Shown here: in pieces, positions 21,237 through 35,500 of the stretch
How the letters are laid out: each line of letters begins with the position of its first letter
Position numbering within the stretch: the stretch's first letter is position 1
From: Pelobates cultripes
Taxonomy: Eukaryota; Chordata; Amphibia; Anura; Pelobatidae
DNA length: 64,000 nt
Direction: 5' to 3'
Assembly (NCBI GenBank): GCA_933207985.1
Contig: OW240916.1
Coordinates: forward strand, 294,502,744-294,566,743
Notes under the pieces: model-generated
Database searches by the model: none
What the model saw: the letters and a program-made list of their open reading frames with translations, nothing else
Told to the model about the DNA's origin: nothing
Position numbers and translations under genes: made by a program

Positions 21237-24200
21237 TGTGTGTGTGTTTTTGTGCAGCTGAGGAAACTTTGGAGATTGATTACAATACATATTGTGTCAC
21301 ACCGCAGGTGGTCAAATAACCCTGGAAGCCTTATTATATGTTGTTCAGGGTTGTAAGTATTTCTGCTGACACCTGTATTTCATTGACAACCGTGGCTATG
21401 CATTACATAGCCCCTGCTATAAACCGCTTTATCACATAGCTGGGCTATTTTGTGTTGTAGCTTATTTTGAAACTAGTATAGATTAAGTAATGAAGACTAA
21501 ACCATGTGTCTGATCTTGCATTACTGTTTATGTATAACAGGCCATGAAATATAAACTGCCTAAGTCCCATGATGTTAAGGCAAACACTTTCTTAATATTA
21601 TTACTGGTATTCATATAGCGCCAAATAATTCTGCAGCGCTTTATAATATTATGAAAGGGGGGGAAATTTACAATACATGAGACTATTACACAGTGACACA
21701 GGAACAATAGGTAGATGAGGTCCCTGCTCAAATGAGCTTACAGTCTACAGGAGGTGGGGTAAAAATACACAACAGGGCAGCAAGGGTGACAGCCACCAAA
21801 CAAATTGGAAAAATTGCATAACTGGAGGAGAGAGTGGAGTATGGCTCTTTAGGAGAGCAAGAGACAGACTCAGGTAACTATAGCTAAATTACTCTTTATG
21901 AAATAGTTTGTTGGCCACCTCTGCAATACATAAATTGAAAGCTATGTAGTCTGGCCCATGGTTCTTACTGCTTTGTATTTAGAAGTTGTTATTGCTTATT
22001 TAGACTGTTATTGTTAATATGCATGTTCAGAAAATAGAGGTGTTTTGTTCCCCCTGCAAAATAAGAATCTTGTACATGGTTTTTATATAGCATTACACCC
22101 ACTTTAGATATTTAGACAGAGTGGATCTGAGATCTGTATAATTAGTCATCGCCTGTATTATGACTTTTGGCATTTATATAGCGCCTGCTTAATCCGCAGA
22201 GCTTTACAATATTATAAATGGGGAAATTAAACAATAAATGAGACAATTACAAAATGTTACAGGAACAGTAGGTCTTTAAGAACCCTGTTCAAAATAGTGT
22301 ATCAACATCGTGGAACCCAGCTCCCCCCCGCCCCCCCCAACAATAATGCGTAGTTGCATAAACCTTTTTTATGTGCTGGTGTGTGTGTGTACATGTGTAT
22401 CTGACAGAAAACACACACACACACACACACTGACACATATACATGTACACACCTTGACACACAGAAACACAAACTGGCACATACAGATTAACACACATTG
22501 GCAGATATACACATATGTTTATATTTACTATGAACTAACCTCTTTTCTTTCTTCCGTGCTGCTGGCTGAGGATGGTGTGCCAGTTCGGCAGCTGCTCACT
22601 CCCCGCTGCGCTTCCTCTCCCTCCAGCCGGTGCGCTCTGTCTTGGAGGAAGTGCTGTCACTTCCTCCCAGCATCCCATACTACATGGGTCTGGTCGCGGT
22701 CTTAGACTCCTGCAGCGCCTTACTGGACGCCTGTTTAGCGATACCATTGTGTGGCCCTAAATGCTTGGGCCAACCGACGGGCACATCGCCGCGGAACCCC
22801 AATTTTGTTGGTTTCCGCAGAACACTAATTGGGAAAGCCTGGTCTAGAGACAAGATGTTTGCTATACAAGAGCTTTGTTAATTGGGATCTAATTATATTT
22901 TAAATTAAATGTTATTTAAAGAAAAAAATGTTTTTTCTGATGGAGGTCTTTATTAAAAATGTATTGCATTTCTTTGTATGTGCTGTAGTATTGCAAGATC
23001 TGTGTACATTTTATTGTGCAAATTCCTTTGCATAGTTGTACATGTGAACTCAATCGTTTTACTAGGCTTTGTGCAAAACCTTTTGTCCATTAACTTCCTA
23101 ATATCTTACTCAGCAATTTACCGGGATATAGCTTGGAAACATTTGTTTTGCATTTATTGCCATCATTCCAAAGTTATTTTGTACGAGGCCATGATGTTAA
23201 TAAAATAAATACTATATCAATTCTCATAACGTATTTTTAACATGCTAAGTTTTTTTTTTTTTAACAAAACAAACTTTTGGTTTTTTTTTCTATAGAAACA
23301 ATAATTTTTTTTTTTTATATAAGCATGTTATGCATCTCTACAATGCATTAAAGGGGGTTTAATGGAATTTATTGATTGTCACCAGAAACTCTCAGCCAAT
23401 CCATCTAAAAACAGGCAAAATCATTATAAATACCGTGGAAGGGGAGCTTCTGCTTTAGCAATATCGCTAATGAGGGGCCAGCACACAGTTTGTTTCAAGC
23501 TCATTGAAAACTGACACACAATTGTAAGATGGAAACAGGGAACTCTTCCTTCCACAATGAACATTACAGATTGAGCTGGTTATGGTCCTTAGAGGGTCCC
23601 TTTAACTTGACTTTTTTTTTCTGGGACTGCATTTTGAGTTAAAGGGACACTCCAGGCACCCAGACCACTTCTGCCCATTGGAGTGGTCTGGGTGCCAACT
23701 CCCACTACTCTTAACCCTGCAACTGTAATTATTGCAGTTTTTTTTATAAACTGCAGTAATTACATTGCAGGGTTAACTCCACATTTAGAGGCTGTCTACT
23801 AGACAGCCACTACAGGGCACTTCCTGGTTCATAGCAAAGATTTTCTTTGCTAGAGCGTCGCTGGACGTCCTCACGCTGTGTGAGGACCTCCAGGGTTGCT
23901 CTATTCCCCATAGGAAAGCATTGAAAATCTTTTTCAATGCTTTCCTATTGGGAGACCTAATGCGTGCGCGGCATTGCCGTGCATGCGCATTAGGTTTCCT
24001 CAGCTGGTGGGCGAGATCAGTCTCGCCCACCGGCTGACGTGATTACTCAGAGGACCAACGCCGACCCAGAACCACTGCCGAGGGACATCGGCGGGGTCTC
24101 AGGTAAGTGACCTGAAGAGGTTTTCACCCCTTCAGCTACCTGGGATGGGAGGTGGGAGGGAGAGGGTACCTGCAGAAAACAGATTGTTTACCTGGCACTG

Positions 24201-27200
24201 GAGTTTCCCTTTAAAAATGCATTTGGTTTGGGTAACTCCCTTTTAATCACTTCTAATGAGTGCTGCATTCTTTGTAATAATTGTCACTATTAGTACAGTT
24301 ATGATTCACAAATGCTTGTTCTGATGAAACACTGTACTGTGACAAATCCTTTATTATGTTGATAAACTGCATGCACTACTTAACCTGCAGTGTATTTATA
24401 GTGCAAACATTTTTAATTTGTGTACTTGGTTTTACCTAATTGAGGCAAATCCATTTTTATTGTGGGAAATCTTACCAGAGTTTCCAAATGCACCAGGTTT
24501 TCCATGGACACTTCTCTCTTCTTTATATTGGTGGGCGAAGTGCTGCCTGATTGTATGTAGCATTCATATACAGCAGAAGCTAGATTAAATAACTCAGACG
24601 TCTCATATGCTCAGTTTGTGGTGCAATTTACTCAGGTTCTCCCTAAGTTTGAAAGGTAATCCAGATGTGGACGCTGTGCTCACTGTGCCTAGCGGGGGGT
24701 TGTCTACACCTTGCTGACAAGGCTCAAAGGGGCCAAAACATTTTTCCGGGGTAACTGTAAATCTCGTGCACTTTTTGGATTTTGGAGCTAGACTGTGCTA
24801 TTTCTGGGATCAATCGAATATGTAAATGGTATAGGTTCTGTCTGTAATGGTACATACCGAAGGGCTAGTTAATGATGTTTGTCTAAACTTTTGCATGTTC
24901 TCAGAGTTCTCGTATTCCCTTGGGTTTTTGTTTGTTTGTTTTTTTGCAATAGGTGAAATATGTGATCATGGCTTTTCTTTTGGGATTCATCCTTGAGGCT
25001 TGTTATAGTTTCCTTCAGTTATCTTTGTTGTCTACAGGGCAGCACTTTTCATATGCTGTCCATCAGCATGTAGAGATGAAAAATGTTCAGGATATTTGAA
25101 CATGGTGACATCAAGCAGATCTAGTCTTGACATATCTTGGTTCTGAAGGAGTTCAAATTTAAGAAACACTGTAGCGTTAGGAATACAAAAATAGTTTCCG
25201 TCTGCCTCCGTGCCCCCTCCACCCGGTTATTAAAGGGTTAAAAACTTTATTCACTTTCCTCTTTCCAGCACTTAAGCTCTTCGGTGCTAGATCAATCTCC
25301 TCCTCCCTTGAAGTCACGGCGATGGGGGGAATCTAATGCACATGTTCGATGAGTGTCCTGCATGTATTACACCATCCCTACAGAAAAACATATAATAAAT
25401 CCTTTCCTATGGGAATTTTGAAGACGCTGGACATCCTCATGTAAAGTGTGAGGATGTCCAATGTCATTTCACGTAGTTATACTCTGAGAATGCAGGAAGC
25501 GCCTCTAGTGGCTAGCTTAACCTTGGAATATAAACACTGCACCCAGACCACTTTAATAAGATGAAGTGGTCTGGGTGCCTATAGTGTCCCTTTAAAGGGA
25601 TACTCTAAGCACCAAAACAACTTATTGAAGCAGTTTTAGTGTTGAGGCCATGCCCCTGCAGCCTCAGTGCTTAATTCTCTGCCATTTAGGAGTTAAATCA
25701 CATTTGTTTTTTGCTTATGCAGCCCTAGCCACTCCTCCCCTGGCTGTGACTCACATCCTACATGAAAAAATAGTTTAATTGTCAATCTGGTGTGACAGCA
25801 GTGTGTTTACTTTAGATGTTTTTATCTCCTGCTCTGTTAATTGAACTTTAAGCCACACAGACTCCTGTAGACTATTAACAGAGCAGGAGATAAGAAATTC
25901 TAAAACCAACAGACTGCAATAAAGGAAGTTTAAAGGAACATTATAGCATTAGGATTATTAATGCTACAGTGCTGCGTTAGCTGTTTAAAGCCATTTAGGA
26001 GTATTTTACCTTTTCTCCCCTGCAGCACCAGCCTCTGCACTGCCGTCCCACCTCCATTGCCTAGAGATCATCAAGACCAGTTTATTTAATTATAAAATAT
26101 TTTATCAGTAAGGGTACGTTGAGATTGCTATAGTTTTCAAGTTTGTCCTTTGCCCACAAACATTCCATTCCTGATGATCTCAGCCAATCCAAAGCTTTCC
26201 CATATACAGCATTTGGAGTCTAGTGCGCATGTGCTGCAAAACACCAGGCTGTGCCAATCAGTCTCTGAAACTATCTGATTGAAATAGCCGTGTTTTACTT
26301 TTTGGCGAAAGAGCCTCTAGTGACAGCCACTAGAGGTATTTAAACCTTGCAATGTAAACATTGCCGTTACTGCAGAACGGCAATGTTTTACATTGCAGAC
26401 TTAAGCAGGCAGGGACATGGCATCCAGACCACTTCATTGAGATCTCATTAGATTTCTCTTTACAAGAAGCAGACTGTGTAGGTCACATGCAGGAAAGGTG
26501 TGACTAGCACTGCATAAACAAAGTGATCCTGAATGGCAGATAATTGAGCAGTTAGAATAAAGGGGCATGATCTGTACACCAAAATCAATCCATTAAAGGA
26601 CCACTAGAGGCACCCAGACCACTGAAGTGGTCTGGGTGCCTGGTCCAGCTAGGGTTAACCCTTTTTTTTTTATAAACATATGTTTACACTGAGGGTTAAT
26701 CCAGCCTCTAGAGCCTCTAGTGGGTGTCTCATTGACAGCCGCTAGAGGCGCTTGCGTGCTTCTCACTGTGAAAATCACAGTGAGAAGATGCCAGCGTCCA
26801 TAGGAAAACATTGTAAATGCTTTCCTATGAACTGGCTGCGCGCGCGGCTCCTACCGCGCATGCGCATTCAGCCGATGACGTTGCTAGGAAGGAGGAAAGC
26901 TCCCCGCCCGGCCTTGGAGAAAGGTAAGATTTTAACCCCTTCCTGTCTCCGGAGCCCGGCGGGAGGGGGACCCTGAGGGTGGGGGCTTTACGTGACTGTT
27001 AGAAACCATATTCTGTGATGTTTTTTTTTTTTGCCTGATATAAGATTACTCCACTTATGGTTTGATGTTCACTTTGTCATCGGGCGGTATAAAGCTACAG
27101 GATGCATATGTGACAAACCTTTTCCCCTTGTCAGCATTCCATAGCAAAAGAGGGGGGAAACTAAAACACATCAAAAGTTTAGAAAGTTTGAAAGCCACAA

Positions 27201-30200
27201 TAGACAGTGCACTTTGTGCCGCGCTTAACACTGTGTAGAATAAAATAGACAGAAAACCCCTTCCTGGGTTCATAACCTAGTCTGTCAGTGAAAGAAAATG
27301 TGATTATTTATTTGGGTCTATCCTGCAAGTTTAAATCATATGGAAAACATAAGGTTGTATTCATTTATTTCTATACACGTCGTGTTCGTTCTGGATATTT
27401 GTGCTTTAGAAATATCTTATTTGATGTGTAGTTGTAAAGTTCTGAGATTGCGGACTGTTCTTTAAAGGAGCAGTCTAACATAAGAAATCCAAACATGCAT
27501 TTCTAAAATGAATGTTCTCCTGTCTGCTTAGCTCAGTGCCTCTTCAGCTCGCTGGACTTATTACAGCTGCCTCTCTGCCCCTTGCTGGTAATACCATTTT
27601 TATTGATTTCTGCCAATCCAGTGTTTTTCCATTGAGAAGCATTGGGGTGGGGGCTATTGTGCATACACGGCAATCCGCTTCTTCTCATAGTGATGTATGC
27701 CCAAATCCGTCTCTACGGAGAGCGCTCTGAATGAAAAGGCCAAATGTTAGTCCTGCAAAGATTACAGGACCGTAATAAGAAGCCTCTTACTACTACTTAA
27801 GTAGTAGTGATTCTGGTGCTTAGAGTGCCCTGTAATTTTGAGTTGATGGCACATTTAGCTTTAACTGCTAGTTTGTCTAGAATACAGGTTTATTCATTTA
27901 ATGTATGAATTGTGGTATTTCGAAGAGAACACTTTTTCATCCATCACTGTAGGTCAGGTTTTGAAATTCCTTGGTTCATGATTTAATGATGAACCTTGTC
28001 ACTATATCTAAAATGGGGTGAACAATGGCCTTGCGTGCATTAGACCTCCACATAGGAAAACATTCAATGCTTTCCCATAATGAAAATCTGACGCTGGAGG
28101 TCCTCATGCAGAGCGTGAGGATGTCCAGCGTCAGATAACGGAGTCAGTTTGGATTCCGGAAGCACCCCCAGTGGATGTCTGGTAGACAGCCACAGAGGGC
28201 AGACTTAGAGCTGCAGTTCTCTGGAACTGCACTGTTTTTACATTGCAGAACAAAGTGCAATAGGGACACTGCATCCAGACAAGTTCAATTAGCTAAAGTG
28301 GTCTGGGTGCCTACAGTGTCTCTTTAAGAGTGTGAGTGGGGATGGGGTCTGGGGCGGGGCTGTTCTGAGAAATTTTAGGTGACTCACTAATAACCATTTG
28401 TGCAACTCAATTGCAGCTTAGAACAAAAACAATGTATCTTATTCACACAGACTGAGTTCTTACACATTGAATGTAGTGTAAAGACACACCAACAATATGG
28501 AGCTCCTAAAAAAAGAGGGACATTAGGATGGAAAAGAGGCACAGAGCGATTTGGGCCCAAAATAGGGACTGGCAATTGGAGTTATACTATGCGGCTCTTA
28601 ACCTTACAGAACATATATTGTGAGGTACCCATTCCAGTCTTTTTACCCAACAGACGGCAATCAAGCTGCCGCCTCTGTGAGGCTTGTCATAGGGAATCTT
28701 CTACTAACACATGTCAGTGTGTTTCAGTTACTGCGGTTTTTCATTCACATAACTGGTGCAGATGATGGTACAGATGTCGGGCGGGAAACGGACTCATATC
28801 GTTGCTGTAAGATATCAGCCCAGCGCAGTGGCAGCACAACCCATAGCCTTGTTTTAAAAATCTATCCTAGCTATAACATGACACAGCCTTGAAATAAACA
28901 AACAAACAAAAAATAAAGTGCCTTCCAGTAATAGTTTTGATGATAGCAATCAAGGCATCAGAAAGAATATTAATATGGCCCGAGCGAATAACATTTACAC
29001 TCTCCAGATGAGTATTTCTTTCCTGTGAACTGATATTATAAAAGGAAACCTAAAGTGTAAGGAATACAAATGTGTATCCCTAATGTTATGGTGGATGATT
29101 ACTTTACAGGTCTCAATCTGCAGGGAGAAAAATATTTATTTTACTTAAAGGAAACTCCCCCTCCCCCCCCCTTTAAAAAAAATAAAATAAAAAATGTTTA
29201 GCTATTTTCATTGCAACAAGGAGTGCACTGAACTAGCCAGTGACTAGGGCATTATGACGTTAGTAATGCAAGTTTGTATTCCTTACATGATAGCGTTCCT
29301 TTAAACCCAATCTGTACCTACTACAGTAACCCTAAAAAGAATTGTATTAACCACATAGACATACACATACACATGCAGACATTTACACGCGCACACACAA
29401 CAACTGTGCAAACTGCTTCTTCCTTTCCTCTCCTCTACCCCCCTAATGTAGTAGTGGTTTTACATGAGGTATGTCTGTGTCCTTTGCTGGTACTTCCCCT
29501 GAGGATCCAGCAAACAGTATAATGAAAGAGAGCAGGGGTGTGTCATTCTGTCATGTGCCAACCCCTTCATGCATACTACACAGCCGCTGTGCTATGTGAT
29601 TTTTTTATTTTTAGTGATCAGAAAGAGCCTCCGTCTCAGCACATCTCTTGACCTCGCTACCTGCAAGTCAAAAACAAGACACCTGACAGCCCGCCATGTG
29701 CTGGATGGCAGTTTGAGACTTGTGGTGTGTGTCACTACATTCTTTAAATCTAGCTTTGATATTCTCTCTGGAGATTTAAAAAAAACCTCAATGATTGAAA
29801 TCTGAAAAATCATAAGTATTTGTTTTCAAACCGAGATACAATTGGTGAAGGCGCAAAGCTTTCCTAAATGGCAGGTTTTAAACAGGCAATGTGGACAGCA
29901 ATAATTAGGAGTTGGGTTGACAATTCGGTTCCTGGGGAAAAAAAATCTCTTGTATTATTATTTTCATACCTGACCCACTGTGTGAAATGTGTCTGAATGG
30001 AATTTTGTTACCCAGGCCTATAAAGAACCACTGCAGGCATCTTCTGTTGCCGTCTAATGGGATTGTGAGTTAATCGCATATATTGAGCCATCTCTTTAAT
30101 GTGCACTAACAGGAGGCTTAATGGCTCAAGCTGAGAAAAACGTCTTGCAAAGTCCCACAAGCTATTGTCAAGTAGAAATGTTTATTATATATTCTATGTT

Positions 30201-32473
30201 CCATTTATATTCATTTTCAGTATGGATGTCTAGTGGATTAAAAAGAATAGATGGTAATTAATTCCATACTTATTTTCAGTTATTTATATGCTTATTATTA
30301 AAAAATACACAGTACCCACAATGATAGAATTATATATTTCTTTAATGTGCAACAGAATAACTTGGTTGATTTCCTAATACTTGCACCCAGAGCTGAATTG
30401 TTTTTATGCCATGGGACTTTAGTACGACCGTAGTAAAATACATGGGTTTTTCTTAGTTGTAATTTTTTTATCATTTCTTTTTCTCATTGCAGAGGCTTGC
30501 TTAATGCTTGTGTGTTTTGGTCGGAGCTATTCTAAGTGAGTTTTTGGTGGCTGAAAAATGGATAATTTGTGGGAAAGTAATAAAGTGTGAGCTGCTCAGC
30601 TTAGTACTGTGTAGTTTCTAATGATCCCTGTAAAAGCGATTGATACTGAGCGGTTGGGTTACCTCCGAACATGGTAGCAGCATGGTAATAGTGATATGAT
30701 AACTCTGAATTCGGAGTGTTAAGTTCTCATTGTTATCAATGATAGCCTAACTTGTGAGTTAAACTCCCTTGGCTGTGTACAGAGTTTATAGGCAAGCAGT
30801 AGTCAAAATCTCTGCAACCCCTACATGGTTTGTGATGTGCAGGTAAATTACATTTCACCTCCGTCAACACTTCAGTAGTGTTTTACTGATTTGAATAACC
30901 TCCATAATAAAAATAAACTTGACAGTTATTCTTTAATAGTCGTTTAGTGGGAGGTACTCCATAAACTGGTAATCCAAGGCAAAGGGGCACCACTACAAAA
31001 GCACAACCTGAGAGAGAAATCAAAAACAGTGCTTGTTGTTAACATATGTTAATGAGATTCTTTTAAAACAGGTACCCATTAACATTTTGTCCTGAAAATG
31101 GAGCCACACAGAATTATTATAAATAGGGCTATTTATAGAGCTGGGGTTTGTGGGTGATTGACAGTGAAAATGGAAATTGTAGGCAAACTGGAAATACAGT
31201 GGGTGGTGTTGGAGAATATTTTTTGTTTGGCTTTTTTTGGCCTTAAAAGTTATTTATTTTTGTTCTTGATATGGCGCAGTTTAGTGAATAACCCCATATT
31301 TGTTCATTTTATTTCCAATCATTTTTTTTTTTTTTGTGTCATGCTGTCACTTTCATTCTTCCTCATCTTGTAATGTGACAGTCAGTATTTCCACACAGCC
31401 TTTTATTGCATAAAGGTGTGGTTGTACTTACACAGCGTCTGAGCTAATTATTATAAAACTGGTGGCATTATTCACTAAATCATGATCTGCTTAGAATTCA
31501 GTAGCGAATACTGGAAAAATATACAATGTTTGAGATTTATTCCAATACAAGTATTTTGGCCTAGAATTTTAATTTCCTTGGTTAATTCCTAAAAATATTT
31601 GGCAATTTAGAGTTATAGCGCAGTGCATTAAATTTATTTTCAGAATATGTTTGTTAGGTGTTCTTTATGAGTAAAGCATTGATATTGGTAATAATTGACT
31701 GATTATGCTACCGGTCCTGCTTGGTTATAAAACTCCTGTTAAACCCAAAACAAGCCCCTTTCCCTTGTGTAATCCACACATACAAAACCATAACAACTGT
31801 TTCAGTACATCCCCATGGTAAAAAAAATCATTCTTTACTTCATAATGGCAAACAAAAATATTTTAATCCCCCCCTATCCCCAGCTTAGTGTCAAAGCATT
31901 TTTGAATAGTTTGAGAAACACTGGGATTCAGCACCTACAAAGCTAGCCCCTCCTAGCATGGCAAATATAGAAATGGGCCCTGTTGATACCACAACCTGTC
32001 AAGGCAATAGGTGAAATCATTATTCTTTCTGCTGGTCTATGTTAAATATCCTTTCCCCAGTCACAGTGAATGACCTTATGGTATTGCCCAGCCTTGTTTA
32101 ATGAATACACCACCAGTAAGCAGTTGTCATAGACTCTATGTATTTGTTCTCCCTAATCATATTTCATATTAGACTCCGTTTGTGTCGTGTTAGCAAATGC
32201 AGGTTTTTCGGTCCTTTTCTGCTTTGCAAACATATTCCTCTTATTATGCTGTGCAGCAGCAGAGGAGAGAGAAACCAGACTCTGGAGTCTGCTGTACATG
32301 AATCTCTCTAATCAGTCTCACCCTCTCCCCCTTTGAGGATATTGCAAGGTGAAGAGATCTTCCAAGTTCACATATAGGCCCAATGCACTTTTCCAGCATT
32401 CCAAGGGATAGGCCACTGATTGGTTAGATCAGTGACCCCCTGGAGTGGATATGAAAAGTATAAGAAAGAAGCA

Positions 32474-32518
<45 letters not shown>

Positions 32519-35500
32519 AAATCATATTACTTGCGTTTTTTCAGCCTGCATAGTTGCAACTGTCTCAAAGTGATCCATATCCCTTTAACTATGTATTATT
32601 AGTTGTGAGAGCTACATTATAAAATTGGTGGCAATATGTTCCATTATTTTATTTAGCTGCACCAGGGAGTGGTTGATTTAAAAAAAAAAAAAAAAGAAAA
32701 GAAAGAAAAGAACATTTTTTTTAAATAATAATTTTCATTGCTGCAAGTATTAATATTAAATATTTGTATACTCTATTAAAGTTTTTTTTGTGATGTCCTG
32801 GGAACCAAGTTCAAATGTTGCTGCCTGAAAAAATTTGGTTTTGGATGCTGCACTTAAAAGACCACTAAAGGCACCTAGACCACTTCAGCTTAATGAAGTG
32901 GTCTGGGTGCCAGGTCCCCCTAGTTTTAACCCTGCTATGTTTCACTGAGGGTTAATCCAGCCTCTAGTGGCTGTATCACTGACAGCCACCAGAGGAGCTT
33001 CCACAATTCTCAGTGTGAAAAAAGCATTGAACGCACGCAGAATTGAGTAATTCTTTCCTATGGGCGGTTTGAATGCGCATGCGGCTCCACTCGGGAGCTG
33101 ACGTCGGCAGGGAGAGGAGAAGTCACCAGTGGCAAGGGAGCCCGGCGCTGGATTACGGTAAGTGGTTGAAGGGAGGGGGGTACTTAATAACCCTATAGTG
33201 CCGGGAAAACAAGTTTGTTTTCATGGCACAATAGTGCTCCTTTAAGCCAACTTAAAGGAGTCCACTGAGTACAGTTATGTTTATTGTATTGAATATTTTG
33301 CAATGTGCTCTTTGTCCTCAAATCTTTTCATCATATTCAATGTAGGTGCAATGATTTTCAAAATGCTGCATATCTACAAGGCCACTCATTATTGAATAAC
33401 AGACAGTAGTTGTTCACAGAATTTCAAGTGTTAGACTAAAATAGTCAAAGGTAGTTGAATATTTCCAATCTTGCTGTTCTGGGCCATTTGAAACCCGCTG
33501 AACAATTAACACATTAATGAATGGCCTCTGCTTGTTTCCTGCCGTGCATAGTCTTGTGCAGCGTGTGTACACGTCATGTACCTGTCATACAAATCCATCT
33601 TGACTTGTACAGGCATTCTCATCCTTTGGAATGAATGATTGCGTACTGTTTTCATTCAGAAATACAAGAATGGAAGTTACCCTGAAACTAAACTTTGTTC
33701 TAGTGCTGGGAATGGACACCTCCGTGCAGCCAATAGTGGCCTTCTGGTTGACAACCACTAGAGGAGTGGAAAATTCCCAGAAACGTCACAGTTTTCAACA
33801 TCAAATCTGCAGAGACGTCATCTATGCTCCCAAAATTCATCAATATAAAGTGATTTTGGTGCTTTGACTTTCTGTTTAATAAAAGCCACGCAGAGCATTT
33901 TTTCCGTATGTCTGGGTAGCTTCATTCACAATTACTTTTGAATGAAACCGCTCACTACCCTTAAAAAGGTATTGAATTATGGGATGTGCACAGCACGTCT
34001 GTTAAAGACCTAGCTAAATTATATTCATCACAAACCTTGAAGAATTACAGAAATATTATTCAAATATGAGGTTTATGTCGTAACAAGGGTGAGTAAATCC
34101 ATTCTGTAGAGTTACCTTAAGACAAATTTCCATTGTCTTGCATAACGTTTAATACCCCAATTGTTTGTTAGCAGATGAGTCTATTTATAACTTGTGGTAA
34201 TGTACACAAAAGTCTGGTATATATTTATGTAACCACGCTTTAGGTATTTACTCTTCACCTCTCCCCTTAAGAAAACCATATAGAGAAGATCTGGGTGGCT
34301 TCCTGTTTTAATAGATTTCACATGCTGGAGTAACTGAACTAACTCTGTTTAGACGGCTGTCCTACTTTTGTGTTTTGAATGTAGGGGCGCCTATTTTGCA
34401 GAATGTGTATTGAAAAGCTTTTAGAATAGCTTCTGCATTTCTCACATAGCTCAGACTTACAACTACCAGTCTCTCGATGATGAAACCAGCAGTAGCCATG
34501 GATGATCATTTTTGTAATAAAGATGCAAGAAGTGTGACTTGGTGTGAAGTGTTCTTTTAGTGAGAATATTGGCTTATGAACAACTCCTTTATTGTCTTAT
34601 CAAATATTCCACCTCCCTTAACCAGAGCTTTCATAATTTATTCTCAAAAGCTTGACTAGTCAAATAGCAAAAATACGCTACTTTAATATATTTTCTTTCA
34701 AGTCAGTTTATTACATGATGTCTTTCTACATCTTAAATTGCACATGTTTTTCTCCACATCTCATGTTTTGAACCAAATGCCGTGTAACTTTAAAAATGTT
34801 TGTCATTAATAGTTTTTTTGGTTTTTTTTAACATGAAAAGTTAAACCTAAAATTAAAGTATAATCTCTTATCTGTGGCTGTCAGTCTTACGTAGTGTTTT
34901 TCTAGTTTAGATTTCAGCTTCCTGAATATGTATTCCTTTAGATCTGTTTTGCTTCACCCTTGTATCCGCTTTTGACGTGTTTACTTGGGAGAGATCTATG
35001 CCGGATAGGTTTAAAACCATTATCTCTGCAGCACTTCTGGGTTAATGGCACCTTACTTTGTCCACGATATGTGCTAGCTCGCTAGGCCTCTCCTTCCCAA
35101 AATGCTGTGAGAATACACAAGTGCTTATGCATTCATTGAACTCTAGTAAGCCGTTAAAATGCGTCATTACTTACAAAGTGACTGTTCCTTTTTATAGTAG
35201 ATCTGGTGTGATGTAAGATTTTGTCTAAGCACTTTCCTTAATAGATTATAAGCCTCTGATAAAAGGATTTGAATGGTAAGTAAAATCTTATTATCCAAGC
35301 TCACTCTGTGCAACCTGTGCATATGTACTTCAAAGCACCCCCCCGAAATACCAGGACGCCAACTCTTTTCATAAAGCAAGCAGCCTGTTCACACACTGTC
35401 TGAGATACTGCGCCTTTAACCCCTTAAGGACACATGACATGTGTGACATGTCACGATTCCCTTTTATTCCAGAAGTTTGGTCCTTAAGGGGTTAAATGAG

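Noticed and set aside
21002..21356. Frames on both strands rich in Val/Cys or Tyr/Ile/His
   Set aside because: Translation of TG/TA microsatellites.
23785..24030. Minus-strand frame of 81 codons with basic residues
   Set aside because: Lies wholly in a family C MITE and crosses its hairpins; the same module frames recur in other copies.
28400..28892. Two overlapping plus-strand frames of 121 and 90 codons
   Set aside because: No domain recognised, start inside a dispersed repeat, no splice context with FCHO2.
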